DNA of 64,000 nt from Anaspis maculata (Eukaryota > Arthropoda > Insecta > Coleoptera > Scraptiidae), in contig OX421964.1 in the NCBI GenBank assembly GCA_949128115.1, positions 48,462,601 through 48,526,600 of the forward strand, in the 5' to 3' direction. Both the position numbers and the translations under genes were made by a program. The notes below the pieces were generated by a model, which saw only the letters and a program-made list of their open reading frames with translations, was not told the origin of the DNA and made no database searches. Below, piece after piece: positions 11,799 through 23,284 of the stretch (within the stretch, counting starts at the first letter, position 1; the number at the start of each line of letters is the position of its first letter).

Positions 11799-13772
11799 AG
11801 TAGTCCGGCTGTTAAGAGGAACCACCTTGCATTTTAGAGACAAGCGACGAAATTTGGCACACTTGTTCACTAGACCCTACTTCTCGATTTAAGAAATGTT
11901 GCCACCATCTGCGGTCGCGTAGACACTTTATACAGGGTTCAGTAGAAAAAATTTGTTGAAAAATCGTAAATCGTGAACCATAACCGGTGGACGTATGTAA
12001 ATCAGGATATTGAAGACTGATTCCATGCCCATGGAGATGCTGCAACAGTTTTGAAATATCTTGAGGCGTTTCCGAAGTACTTTGGAAGAAGTGAAATTTC
12101 TTCAACTTTTTCTTTTTTCAATAAATCAGTTGTTTTTAGAGATATTGAGCTGCAACTTGATATTCCGGCAAACAAATATGTTTTCAATGGAACGCGATGT
12201 GGAGCCATCGACAAAGCCTGCTAGATTCGAAACTAAGATCTTCAACTTTTTTTCCATCATGAGCGCCATCTTCAAATTGCTCTTCGTGAAATTGTTGAAA
12301 AAACAACAGGTAACGACTTTATTGGACACACACGATGTTTCATCATGAAAAACCAGGTACTCAATTGTGGCAATGACCTCTTCGCCCAAGAAACGTTATC
12401 AAGTTCGTTTTTCTTGTTTTTTCTCAACTCACGTGACAGTCATGACCAAATCAAACTTTGGATCAAATGAATGTTTGCGATATTTCAATCAACATTGTTT
12501 TTCAACGTCAGTCACCAAATTTCATCATCATCAGTTAAGTAGTGTTCTTTTGGCAAACAGTTGAACAAAAAGTTTGCTTGAATATTTGTGAAAAGGGCAA
12601 AAAATGCAGGGTCACCTTCTGCCCTCAAACCTGATTAGAGAAAATATGTGCCCAAAAGTGCTACCAACTGATACTGAAATGATTCGGAGGAATGAGCTCC
12701 ATAGTTTAAAGCCAAGCTCAAACTGATTGTTACATTTTAGTTCGCAGGAGGGACGTGAAAAGTGTTGCTACAGCTTATATTTGAAGCGTTTCTGGCAATA
12801 TTCAACAAAAAACGTTTCAAATATTAAGCTGGTGGCAACACTTTCGACGTCCCTCCTGCCGAAGTAGCATGGGAAAATCCATTTCGGTTCAACTTGAAAC
12901 TACAGCAGACATTCCTCCGAACTCTTCCAGTATCAATTGGTAGCATTTTTGGTAACAGATTTTCTTTAATCTGTTTTGAAAGGACGACGTGGACCTGCGG
13001 TTTTTGTTTTTTTCACAAAAACCTAAGCAAGCTTTTTGTTCAACTGTTTGCCAAAAGAGCACCACTTAGCTGATGAGGATGAAATTCAGTGACTGGCTGC
13101 ACAAAATAATGTGGATTATAATGTCGTCAACATCTAATTGATCCAAAGTTCCATTTGGTGATGGTTATCACCAAAGTTGAGGGAAATCAAGAAAAACTAA
13201 CTTAACAACGTTTCTTGACCGAAGAGGTCATTGCTGCAATGCAGGAACTGGTTTTACGTAATAAAATGAACGCGTGTGTCCAATTAAGTCGTTACCAGTT
13301 GTTTTTTCAACAATTTCACGAAGGGCAATTTGGAGATGACGCTCACGATGGAAAAAAAGTTGAAGATCTTAGTTTCGAATCTAGCAGGCTTTGTCGATGG
13401 CTCCACATCGCGTTCCATTGAAAACATATTTGTTTGCCGGAATATCAAGTTGCAGCTCAATATCTCTAAAAACAACTGATTTAATGAAAAAAGAAAAAGT
13501 TGAAGAAAACTGTTGCAGCATCTCCATGGGCATGGAATCAGTCTTCAATATCCTGATTTACATACGTCCACCGGTTATGGTTCACCATTTACGATTTTTC
13601 AACAATTTTTTTTTACTGAACCCTGTATAAAAAGTCTGCACTATTTCCGCAGATGGTGGCAACATTTCTTAAATCGAAGAGTAGGGTCTAGTGAACAAGT
13701 GTGCCAAATTTCGTCGCTTGTCTCTAAAATGCAAGGTGGGTCCCATATATGTAGCTTAACGTCCGGACTATA
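11799..13772. mobile_element. Large palindrome F, 1.97 kb
   Basis: TAGTCCGG at 11801 pairs with CCGGACTA ending at 13770. Arms of about 0.95 kb stay closely similar; for instance AGAGACAAGCGACGAAATTT near 11838 pairs with the block near 13710, and the pairing runs through a central joint near 12790 with almost no spacer. A symmetric pair of TACAGGGTTC words sits inside the arms (11931 and ending 13627). Because the arms are inverted copies, the small frames at 11812-12105 (minus) and 13513-13773 (plus) encode nearly the same peptide; this reflects duplication, not a gene family. Confidence 0.9.
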
Positions 13773-13864
13773 GTGGTGTTGTATAAAGTTGACAAAAGAA
13801 AAATACAAAAATTGTGGTGTAGTTTTAAGATTTAACCAATATACGTTCATATTTCCTTATTGTT

Positions 13865-13980
13865 TTCCCTGGCTCCTGGGCTATACTACATTAGATGCTG
13901 ATACAGCTCTTTGACAGATGCATATACCTGATGTGGAACGACCGACTTTACTAAAAAACCAGAGTATAGAATAGTCATAG
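13865..13980 (+). repeat. Dispersed repeat, copy 2
   Basis: Same-orientation match to 5262-5380, sharing GTGGAACGACCGACTT, a GATGCTGATAC-like word upstream and an AACCAGAG word downstream. Confidence 0.6.
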
Positions 13981-15594
13981 GTTATTTTTTATTTCCTGAT
14001 AAGACGCTATCCTTGGGAAGCAGTTGTGCAAGCCATCGGACAACCTCGACCGTAAGAAGGATGTAAACCAGAATTTGACTGAGTGTTAGCCGAGAGAAAA
14101 TGAGAAACGAAATTGGAAGGGGACGGGAACCCGGAAGGAAGACATGGGATCGCTGTAGATCGGCAGAGCACAATAAACACAGGTCACGTGTCGGCCGGCC
14201 AATCTCAAATATGAAGTTATTCGAAAACACATGACGGCACGTCGCGCTTCCATTACCATCGAACTAATCCGTCCGTCAGCGGTTTGCGGCCATAAACTCC
14301 TGTAACTGACAGCACCGACAGCAGAGTACTATAGTGCTGCAGAAGCTGCTGACGGCCAGCAAGTTGCCAACAACCGCTCGCTTAAAACTGACTCTGGCTT
14401 GATACGATTCCCACCACTCCCACCATGCACCCTCCGAATGCTTCTGGACCTCTCTCTCCCAGTTCCCATTATAATACACAAAACTCTCGCTAACTGTATT
14501 TCGTTTTATGCGGATGGGAGTTGTGTGTCATTTTGTTGGCGCCCGAGTGACCCGCGGCGTCTCGGAACTTGAAGTGGTTTCAGCAGGATGCGTATAGCTG
14601 GAAAGATGTTTTCCATTCTTATGAAGGGATAAGGGGGCAGCCAACTTCTCTCACCGTACAACTCCCACAAAGAGATAGTTTATCTTAAACTTTGCTAGGG
14701 GTGTGGGCTTGATTTAACTTGGCACTGTAGTTCGTTACAAAATGAAATGACCAACTTGACGACTTTGCTCTTGACTCGTCCAACCATTTTTCCACTAATT
14801 ACGCTCTTGCTCTACCCGGAGGATATGCTTTTAATGAAAGATACATTTCCTCGCAAGACGTTATCTCCAATTCCGAGATGATATATGGCCATTTCAAAGT
14901 GGAACCGAAGGCACTATTATATTCCCCTCCCGCGTGATCCGTTCAAACTTTTAATGGGAGCGCCCGGCTGCCGAGCATGAAATTAAGGTCAGTGCATTTT
15001 AAATTAAAGCTCCTTTTGTAAGAATTGCAACGCCTCGGGGTTTTTTGCCTCCTGCCGTCTACGACGACGACGACCGCAGCGCCACTAACGCGGAATTGAA
15101 TAACCTCCTGGACGGCGGGTGGTGGTGAGCGCTCGGAAACCGAGAATCAAAGTACGTGCTCCTTCCTCATTGATGTGCGGATGGGCGTTCCAGCGGTGTC
15201 GACTTATTGAAACTCTCTTAACTTTACGAAACACATAAATTTCCGCAGAATTAAATCGAGAAGCTGATGGTGCAGCGTAGCCAAGAAGGAAGAAGGTGCA
15301 CGAGGAAAGATGGGGGTGGGGGATGAGATGAAAGTATGAAAAAGAGCTCCTTGTGCTCCTCTTTCATCATAAAAATTGTTATTCTGAAAGTCCGGGCGTT
15401 TATATAAACGCAACTTTTGCCAGTCCTATACTTTATCTATTAGCAGTTTTGTTCGTTGTTTTAATAACAGTAACTTGTTATTCTGTAGATAACTTGTTAA
15501 TGAGCAGTTTTTTACTCGAAAAAACAATGCTGGTAGTCTAGAATCGCAAAGAAAACTTGGCAGGCAGAGCTTGGCTCTCAATCAGTGAGCCAGG
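13981..15594. other. Unique, repeat-poor island
   Basis: No transposon ends, no inverted repeats and no recognisable protein. From about 14500 to 15250 it is richer in GC and CpG than its neighbours, with a GACGACGACGACCG run near 15060 and TTTTATGC or AAATTAAAG words. Such islands in repeat-dense DNA are candidates for regulatory sequence or unannotated exons; nothing more can be said from sequence alone. Confidence 0.4.
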
Positions 15595-16800
15595 GTCAAA
15601 AAATGACCATTTTGGTTTCCACTCTGGGGATTTGAGGTAGTGGACAGGGAGCTGGTGCCTTAAAACTTACGTCATAAGGTACACATGGTTTTAACCCTGA
15701 AGGTCTTATGTACGTTGATGAGGATGTTTTATATTTATTTGTCTTACATGTCAGACCGGGAGCTTCAGGCTGGTATAGGCTTGTCAATTTTCGAAAAAGG
15801 CCCAAAATTCACGTCATGGGGCACATGAATGAAACCAACGGGCTTTTGTGTTGGAACATCCCCTCAATCAAAAACCGGGTCATGAGACAAAATTTTTGGG
15901 GGCTCTCGGTCCATAAGACAATTTTAAAATTTTCAAAAAGGGCCAAAATTCACGTCCTCCTGGAGACTTCCTCTTAGAAATAATTTGAGAAATTATAAAC
16001 GATTCTTACATGATTTTTCACGTAGGTTTCGAATCTGTTCACAAAAATTTTCAAGGGTACATCGCTTACAGGGTGCAACATCGAAATTTTTTCCCAAATT
16101 GTACACACTGTATTTCAACATGGAAATCGATTCCGTTTTTCATCCTGATCACAAATATATATCACACTTGATAAGTGATATGAGAGATGAGTTTCAAAAC
16201 GCATGTGAATAAAATGATAAATTTTGGTCCTGTTTTGAAAACTTCAAACTTGTCTTATTGACCGGAAGCCCCCAAAAATTTTGTCTCACGACCATATCTT
16301 CGATTGAGGGGATGTTCCCACACAAAATCCTCTGTTGGTTTCATTAATGTACCATGTACTTATGACGTAAATTTTTTGCTATTTTTTCGAAAATTGACAA
16401 GCTCATACCAGCCTAAAGGCGCTCTGCACATTTTAAATATCCCGCCCGTTTCAGCACCCTCATGCAGCAGTTGCCAACATATGTGTGAGGAAAACTGTCA
16501 ATATTGAAGTTCATGGATTGTTGAAATTGACATTTGCAGGTGGTATGATTATTCCAAATGGAATTGTTGTTATGGAAACAGAGAACTTCTTGCAGGAATT
16601 GCAAAAAAACGCGCTACTTTTGGCGCTAAAGCAAATCTGCAGAGTGCCTAAAGCCCCTGGTCTGACATGTAAGACAAAGCAATTTTTCAAAACCTTATCA
16701 ACGCACATTAGACCTTTGGGGTTGAAATCATGTACCTCATGACTGAAGTTTTCAGGCGACAGCTCCCTGTCCATAGGTATTCATACCTTTTTGGACTCCC
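15595..16800. mobile_element. Palindrome G with an insertion in its right arm
   Basis: Left arm about 15595-15945, right arm about 16225-16800. GGACAGGGAGCTG (15640) pairs with CAGCTCCCTGTCC (16760); ACAAAATTTTTGGGGGCT (15887) pairs with AGCCCCCAAAAATTTTGT (16267). The right arm is broken by a 227-bp insertion at 16419-16645. A single TACAGGGTG end sits in the spacer at 16068. Outer ends are uncertain by some tens of bases. Confidence 0.75.
16419..16645. mobile_element. 8-bp-TSD insertion (hAT-like) in palindrome G
   Basis: GCCTAAAG is present on both sides (16411-16418 and 16646-16653). The intact left arm of the same palindrome gives the empty site: its complement reads CCAGCCTGAAGCTCCCGGTC, against CCAGCCTAAAG, insertion, then GCCTAAAGCCCCTGGTC. 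The insert ends are short imperfect inverted repeats (GCTCTGCA and TGCAGAGT). An 8-bp duplication suits hAT or P-type elements; the ends do not show the usual hAT CAGGG, so the family is unsure. Confidence 0.75.
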
Positions 16801-16857
16801 CACTACATCAACACAATACTTAATCCTAATACATTCAAATATCGAGTAGCTCAATGA

Positions 16858-17087
16858 CTCATTTACATAGAACTGTAACAGCAACGCTCACGTTAGCGTA
16901 GAAGTTTAGACCTACCTTTCGTGCGTAATGCCAAATAAAACACAATAGAAGCAGTTTGCTGGTTTTCGGTTACAGCGCCGACAACCTGCCTTTGTTGTGT
17001 TATCTGCTATCTGCTTCACGCATGAAAGGTACAGGTCAAACTTCTACACTAACGTTAGCGTTGCTGTTATAGTACACTGTAAATGAG
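16858..17087. mobile_element. MITE with CTCATTTACA ends, copy 1
   Basis: 230 bp. The left arm (CTCATTTACATAGAACTGTA, then AACAGCAACGCT and GTTAGCGTAGAAG) is complementary to the right arm (CTTCTACACTAACGTTAGCG, then TGTAAATGAG). The middle, near GTTACAGCGCCGAC, is not symmetric. Related, interrupted sequence lies at 40091-40812. Confidence 0.85.
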
Positions 17088-17289
17088 CCATAAGGCCACC
17101 ATCATGATAAAAAAAATGGCCGCCAATTCAGTCCGATTTTTTTTTTGTCAACATCCAATTAAAATAGCAAAGCTGACAATGAACAACATAATTTCCTGCA
17201 GATATAGCTTACTTTAATGTCATAGTCAACGTTATGTTATTGTCGAATTTCAACGGGGAATTGTCATAGTTTTCAAATTAGCTTAATAG

Positions 17290-18662
17290 TGTTACGAATT
17301 TGCGTTAGGTACTTTTATAATTGAGAGACGAACGTTAAAACACACAAACTCTGTTAAATCGCTAGCTTCGCTGATGTAGGTACTCGCTGTCGCTGTGAAT
17401 TCTAATCCAACCTCGCTTGGCTCAATCTGCGCTTATATACTCGACTGTTATCTTCGAGGACGTTCCACGCGTCCTCTGGTATATTGCAGCTTTTGGTCGC
17501 CAGTACATTTGACGCGGCTCTAAAAAGGGCCAACAGGTTCGCGCCAGTATATTCCGGTCAGCTCTGGGAAGTTCACACCTCCGCCAATTGTGCAGATGTG
17601 CTTATTCGCACGTCTCGATCTCTAACTTTCTCGGCCCTTCCGGAACGGCATCGCCTCGAATATTGGAGTATATGTATGTATTCAGGCTGTCCGTTTTTCG
17701 AGGCTAAGCATGGGTATCTCGCTTATCTTTAGAGATACAGAGTCGGTTAAATTAGAAAAAAGTTGCGAGTTTTCAAGACGATCAATGATCCATAAAGATA
17801 TTAGTTTCAATTTTCGAGATACTGAAAAAAACAACAGAAATTTGTAATTTTTGTTTTTATTTTTTATTTGAAAAACGGTTAAAGTGAAATGAAACCATTT
17901 CTAACTAAGACATTGTGAAGGCACTTTTCCAAGGGAAATTCAATGTTGCCAAAATCTTCATTCTAGCTTTCAAAACAACCGAGATATGACATTCAACTTT
18001 TTTTTCTCTCATGGGCGCCATATTGGATTTTGACATTTTTGAATACAATATTTTTTTCTGGTTACAACGATGTGTCACATGCTACTGTTGAATTCATGCT
18101 TTTGAGCAAATAATTTTTTTTTATTTTTCAAAGAGTGCTTTGGAAACAAAATCAGCACCGACAATGAAAAAAACGTGAATGTAACACATCTATTCAACAG
18201 TGACATGTGGCACATCGTTGTAACCAGAAAAGGATACCATATTTAAAAATATCAGGTTCCAATATGGCGCACATTGAAGAAAAAAGTTGAATGTCGTAGC
18301 TCGGTTGCTTTGAAAGCTAGAATAAAGATTTTAGCAGCTTTGAATTCCTCTTGAAAAAGTGCCCTGACAATGTCTAGATTAGAAAAAGCCACCTTCAACC
18401 GTTTTTTGAATAAAAAATAAAAACAAAAATTCAAAATACCTGTTTTTTCACGATATCTCAAAAACTGAAATCAATATGTCAAATTTCTTTTCGGATCATT
18501 GATCGTCATGAAAATGCGCAACTTTTTTCCAATTTGACCGACTTTGTATCTCTCAAGGTAAGCGAGAACCCATGCTTAGCCTCAAAAAACGGACACCCTG
18601 TATAGCTTCGTGTTTATTCTTGAATGTAGTGGAATCACCAAAAAACCTCACAACTCGTAACA
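17290..18662. mobile_element. Solo LTR split by a foldback element
   Basis: TGTTACGAATTTG at 17290 and CAACTCGTAACA ending at 18662 are inverted LTR ends, flanked directly by ATAG on both sides (17286-17289 and 18663-18666). With the foldback at 17682-18602 removed the LTR is about 450 bp. The 4-bp duplication matches the other solo LTR at 4558-4943, and both share the TGTNACG...CGTAACA ends, so they may be related families. No internal retrotransposon region is next to it. Confidence 0.75.
17682..18602. mobile_element. Foldback J, copy 1 (inside a solo LTR)
   Basis: Left end TCAGGCTGTCCGTTTTTCGA at 17682, right end complementary and closing with ACACCCTGTA at 18602. The arms pair over roughly 400 bases each (GAGGCTAAGCATGGGTATCT, then the GATACAGAGTCGGTTAAATT block). 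A GGCGCCATATTGG word near 18014 pairs with CCAATATGGCGC near 18259. A full-length relative is at 52695-53610. No coding capacity. Confidence 0.9.
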
Positions 18663-18666
18663 ATAG

Positions 18667-20475
18667 TTTGCAATGTTCCAAAGCTAGATACCTAAAAGGC
18701 CGTAAAATTCCTATTCAATTTTTTTTTCAAGTTACCTATTCGTAACTTTGAAGTTGGAGTTGAAGCTGAAATATTTGTCGCCAAAAACAATACATTTGTC
18801 ATTTTTGACAGTCAAACTATTAGTTACGAGTTACGATTTACTTGGTGCTTGGTGGCAACTGATTTGCCATTTCCGACGCAATGAGAAACTACGGTATAAC
18901 GGTATAACCTAGTCTCATCAAGTTGTTTGATAACAAGCTTGATCAAGTCTAAACGTAACGTGAATGGTTGACAGAAACGTTGAAATGGGCGGCATCAGCT
19001 GTTCAATTAATATTACGGTTTAAAGTTCAACCGATATATTCCGTATCAACTCCGGCGTCGATTTAGCGTTTTACAGACGTTTTATTTGATGGCTCATAAA
19101 CACTGAAGGTAACGTATCAAAGACGTTTAATATGCATTTCGAACACAATCATTGTGGCCTTCAAAACACGTTTTGGAAACGCTTAAAGTTGAAGTGTTTC
19201 AAACGATCAACTAGTTATTCTTAAATCATTCTTGAAAGGGTTCAGTGGAGCGTTTCACAAACGTTTAAAACCAGGTTGACAAAGATGTTTGAACGAGCGA
19301 CATCCGATCGCTCATTCAGCTTTTCTTTTCAAATTCTCTGACGTTCAGTTTCCTGTCTGGTTTGATACGGTCCTGAGTCCCCCTGGCAGCAAGAGAATAA
19401 TAATCCCAAGGATGCATGTTTTCGGAATTAATGGCAGTGTGAGCGCACTTATATGTGATATTAGCTAAGATCAAAAGTGTAGGTGGGATAACTTTCCCTG
19501 TTAATATATCAAACAAAGCCAAAGCCACTGAAACTTCAAACACTTTGCTCAGCAACGTGTAACAGAATGTGTCACTAATCCTACGTAGGAAGTTTAACCG
19601 AAGCTAATCGGCCGTGGCCAATCCTATTACGAGTTTAAGGTAATTTTAATGTAGCCAATTATTTCAAACCTATACTGCACCTGAGCTTTCAACCTTCAAC
19701 TTTCAACCCGCCCGCGCCCGCATTGGTCAATTCTCAATCAAATAACTTCTCCCTCTTGCTCTTTCAGCCGCAGCCGGGCATATTGGCGAATAATGGAAAT
19801 AACGATAGCGCATAATAAAAATCGCAACTTCCGAGCATGTAAACTCCAACTCCATTTAGAATTATACGGTTTCTTGTATTCTTGTTACGAAACAACTCGG
19901 TATAAGATGTAAACGGCAACATCTTCAACTCTTAACAACAAAACTTCCAAACTTCATCTGCAACTCATTAAGAGGCGGGTCGTGGCAGCTTGTATATGAA
20001 ACAAGAGGAGAACTGGAAGCTGGTCGAGTGAAAAATCCCATAGCGCATTATCTGGTTTTTATACTGAGAAGCTTTTTCCCGTGTAACTACAGGAGCAATT
20101 TTATTGCGCAGTACTACCTATCGAAAACAATTCAATGTGATCCTTGAAGGAGTATTGGCCCCAATGCACGTCGACAGGTTTTCCGGTATAAAGGTAAAGG
20201 ATAGGATGCCGCCGGTGGCGCGTGTGTATATAAAAGAAGCGCAACCATTCTTCAGGGAGACGCTACTTATACCGACACTAGCAGCGCTGTGATAGCGCGG
20301 GACTAACAGAAATCCTTTCTTTTATCTCCCTTTTGATGTCGAAAAGCGGCTTTGTAAGATACAAATAAATAAACAGCTTTAGCAAAAGTAAACCTGATGC
20401 ATGGAAATGCCTGGTGAATTCAAATAAAACGCGCGCCTGAACCGAAACTTCCGAAGTTGTGTTGCGTCTGAATTG
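18667..20475. other. Unique sequence with GTTTNAA-type repeats
   Basis: Short AACGTTTNAA-type words recur between 19070 and 19280, perhaps a degraded short-period repeat. From 19560 to 20060 the sequence is repeat-poor. An 89-codon or shorter set of open frames has no domain. No gene recognised. Confidence 0.35.
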
Positions 20476-20809
20476 TACAGGGTGTTCTAACTGAATTGGA
20501 AGCGAGAACAACAACGTTCGCTACGGGTTGTTTCGGTATAAGTGCAATTCAAACGATCGTTAACAATAAGACCGCGAGAAAAAATCAGGCGCCAGCAGCA
20601 TCAAACGGTAGACAACTTGCAACATAGCAACTTCAAGTAAACCGACACATCAATGAAAAGAAGGGAGGATGCGCTGAACAAGACGGGTCATTTTGACAGA
20701 CTTGGGTTCTTGCGAGAGCTTCGAGGAGCTGTGGGTACACATACACAGTACAAAAGGTATTCTCTTATAATAGAAGTAGCCCGTAACAGTTTTCTGGAAA
20801 CACCCTGTA
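20476..20809. mobile_element. Short TACAGGGTGTT element
   Basis: TACAGGGTGTT at 20476 and its complement ending at 20809 bracket 334 bp; GTACGGG/GTTACGGG-type words just inside also pair weakly. Flanks read TTG and CAA, so the pairing extends slightly outside. Non-autonomous, no coding. Confidence 0.65.
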
Positions 20810-21408
20810 CACAATTAAAACAAACCATTCTTATTATTTGGATGACGAATAATGCTGGCGGTGGCCGAAGCGCTAGTGGTTCTTTACGGTCTTTACCGTT
20901 CCACCGCTATGCGCTAGTGTAAAAATCGCCAAAGGAGCAGCACCGTATAGCACACAGTAATTAATTTCACAAGCGCCTACGGAATTCCCTCTTTCTGTCT
21001 CCGTCTCTCCCGTTCGCACTAAGCATCATTTTGTTTTGCGCAATACAAAAAGCATGAATAAAAAAAAAGAGAAAAATGACAACGACGCCAGCGACGCGTG
21101 TGTGAGCGACGCTAACAGGAGACAAATTATAACTCCGGTTGTACACATTCAAGTCCGCCGCCGCTGTTGTTAACGGAATCGCTAAATTTTTCACGTAATT
21201 TAATCAAAATCCGCAGCGGCGTCACTTACACGTTTTTGCGCATTTTTAAGCGATGACGTCCTCTCTTCGCCGACAGTCCATCACGCTTATTAAAAAATAA
21301 ATAAATGCACCGGAATGGTGTTCGCCCAAGCCTTTGCGGTCATGTGTGCATGGCGATGCAGTAATTTACTTTTTGTAATAGGCTCTGCGAGGAATATAGG
21401 AAAGCATA
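20810..21408. other. Unique sequence, no gene seen
   Basis: CpG-containing stretches near 21080-21240 and a TTTTTATGC-like word set; no gene, RNA or repeat partner recognised. Confidence 0.35.
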
Positions 21409-22144
21409 TACAGGGTTAGTCAATTTCAAGCGCCAAAAATTGACCGTCATATTACAGAGTAGATATTGAAAAGTAATAGGACCCACCTCACAACACTTTT
21501 CTCAAAAACGCATAATGACGGAGATACAAGCCTCAAAAGTTGTAAAATTAAAGTCAATTGCACGCAACCTGCTCAAATTTGGTATATTGACGCCGTGTGT
21601 CACATAGCGTGTAACATGTGAACGATGGTGCCAACCCCCTACAATTTTGGTGGTTGTTAAAAATCTCTATACACAGTAAGAAAAGTCCCTAAGTCGATTA
21701 ACTCTAAGCTAGTGTAAAGTAAGTAGTGTTAAATTCTCAAAGTAAAAACACACTAAGAACTAACACTGGAATAACGAATACTCTACGTAGTGAACAATTT
21801 CAGGCGGGAATATTTTTAATAGTTATTCACACGTAATAGTGATTCATTCTAACTTAAGTGAACGGACACTTAAATACACTAACTTGAATCGAAAACAGTT
21901 CTCTGAGACATGCGCAATGTGGTTGAAAGTTAACACATATGAACTCTGTAAGTGTATAGTTACTTGAAAGATTACTCTATTTAGATTCGAAAGAAGCGCG
22001 GAAATATTTTCATGGTGTTTTACTCTGTCTAGAGTGAATTCAGTTGAATCTACCCTAGTTAGTTTAAAGACAAGCTCCAATAAATAGTGGTGAAATTTGA
22101 GGTTCGTGACTGCAACGCATGCGCGCCAGCACTGTCAAGATCTC

Positions 22145-22485
22145 GGCATCGACAGTGGCAGAGTGCAGAGTGGCCAGACAGAAGTGGTGGAGCATGTTGC
22201 ATGTTCTATAATGGAGCTGGCAGAGACAGGTTGGTGATCGTGGTAAAACTAAGCAGTTAGTTGAAGTTAGAATAATTCAAGTAGACCTAGCCAGTTTTAT
22301 ATAGTAGCCGTGTTGACTATGTAAAATTACTCTAAAATTACTGGTAAAATTACTTCACCATAGTCAACACGGCTACTATATTGAACTGGCTATATAGGTC
22401 AACTCAAATTATTCCAACTTCAACTTACCTCTTTAGTTTTACCACGATCACCAACCCGTCTGGCCATTCTGCCGCTGCCGATGCC
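22145..22485. mobile_element. Strong hairpin element inside N
   Basis: GGCATCGACAGTGGCAGA at 22145 pairs with TCTGCCGCTGCCGATGCC ending at 22485. The inner arms (22228-22322 and 22362-22455) pair nearly throughout, with a 40-base loop rich in AAAATTAC. The left arm carries about 52 extra bases bounded by AGACAG on both sides, absent from the right arm. Confidence 0.85.
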
Positions 22486-22822
22486 TTGTATTGAGAAAGT
22501 AACACCGATGTAAGGATGAAATACATTTAAAAAGTAACACTATGTAAGGGTGACACGCATTAATAGAAAACACTAGAAATGGGTTTGGAAACCTTTGAAA
22601 TAAAACACTAGTTAGGTAGAAAGTAACATCTCATGGTAGTTCAACACTAATTACATAAAAAAATCTCCACACTGCATAGTGTGATACTACCTCCAAGTTC
22701 AACTGTAATTTTGGATTTAATTGGAAACTCTAAGTACCTAGTGGGACCTGTATGTATCCTAACTAGTGTTTCCTAGTGTAAATTTTTGACTTCACATTGT
22801 ATACTGTGTACTTTTTTCAATT

Positions 22823-22958
22823 AAATTTCAAGTCCGATTTGTAACCCGCGATAAGCTGTGTCACCGGCGCAAGCCATCGATATGCTCTGACCATTGGCTG
22901 AAAGGGATCACGTGACTCTACTTGCGCCGCTGCACAGGTTGCAAGTCGGACTGAAATT
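22823..22958. mobile_element. MITE with AAATTTCAAGTCC ends
   Basis: About 136 bp. AAATTTCAAGTCCGATTTG pairs with CAAGTCGGACTGAAATT; an inner pair CACCGGCGCAAG / CTTGCGCCGCTG makes it nearly palindromic, with a CCATTGGCTGAAAGG centre. Layout resembles the Harbinger-like MITE at 10580 but the sequence differs. Confidence 0.7.
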
Positions 22959-23284
22959 CAGCCCTTACCCTCCGTGTTGCAACACACAGAGGTTCGGCAA
23001 AATTTCTGGTATAGTGGAGGAAAGCATTCACCGGCGTCGGTGTTAGACCTCGTTGCGGAAATAGGCCGACGTTAAATAAACGGGAAAAGTTATTATGTTA
23101 AAAAAAAAATTTTACAAAAAGAGTCCTATTATTTCTCGATTCACAATTCTCGATATAATGGCCAATTTTTGACACTTAAACTGACTCACCCTGTAGTTAC
23201 CCGACGGAAGACATTAGGAAACGAGATTGAAGAAATCATGAAACTTAAAGCACGCAAACTCCAATCAGGTTTTGTACTGTTATA

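Larger units (their letters stand above)
21409..23195. mobile_element. Outer foldback N, holding further inverted repeats
   Basis: TACAGGGTTAGTCAATTT at 21409 pairs with the complement of TACAGGGTGAGTCAGTTT ending at 23195; pairing continues through CAAAAATTG(A/G)CC and AATAGGAC for about 80 bases. Inside lie a second weak inverted pair (TACACAGTA at 21670 and TACTGTGTA ending 22810), a strong hairpin at 22145-22485 and a MITE at 22823-22958. No transposase frame. Confidence 0.75.

Noticed and set aside
11812..13773. Two nearly identical peptides on opposite strands, resembling a duplicated gene
   Set aside because: They are the two arms of palindrome F; the similarity follows from the inverted repeat, and no domain is recognisable.
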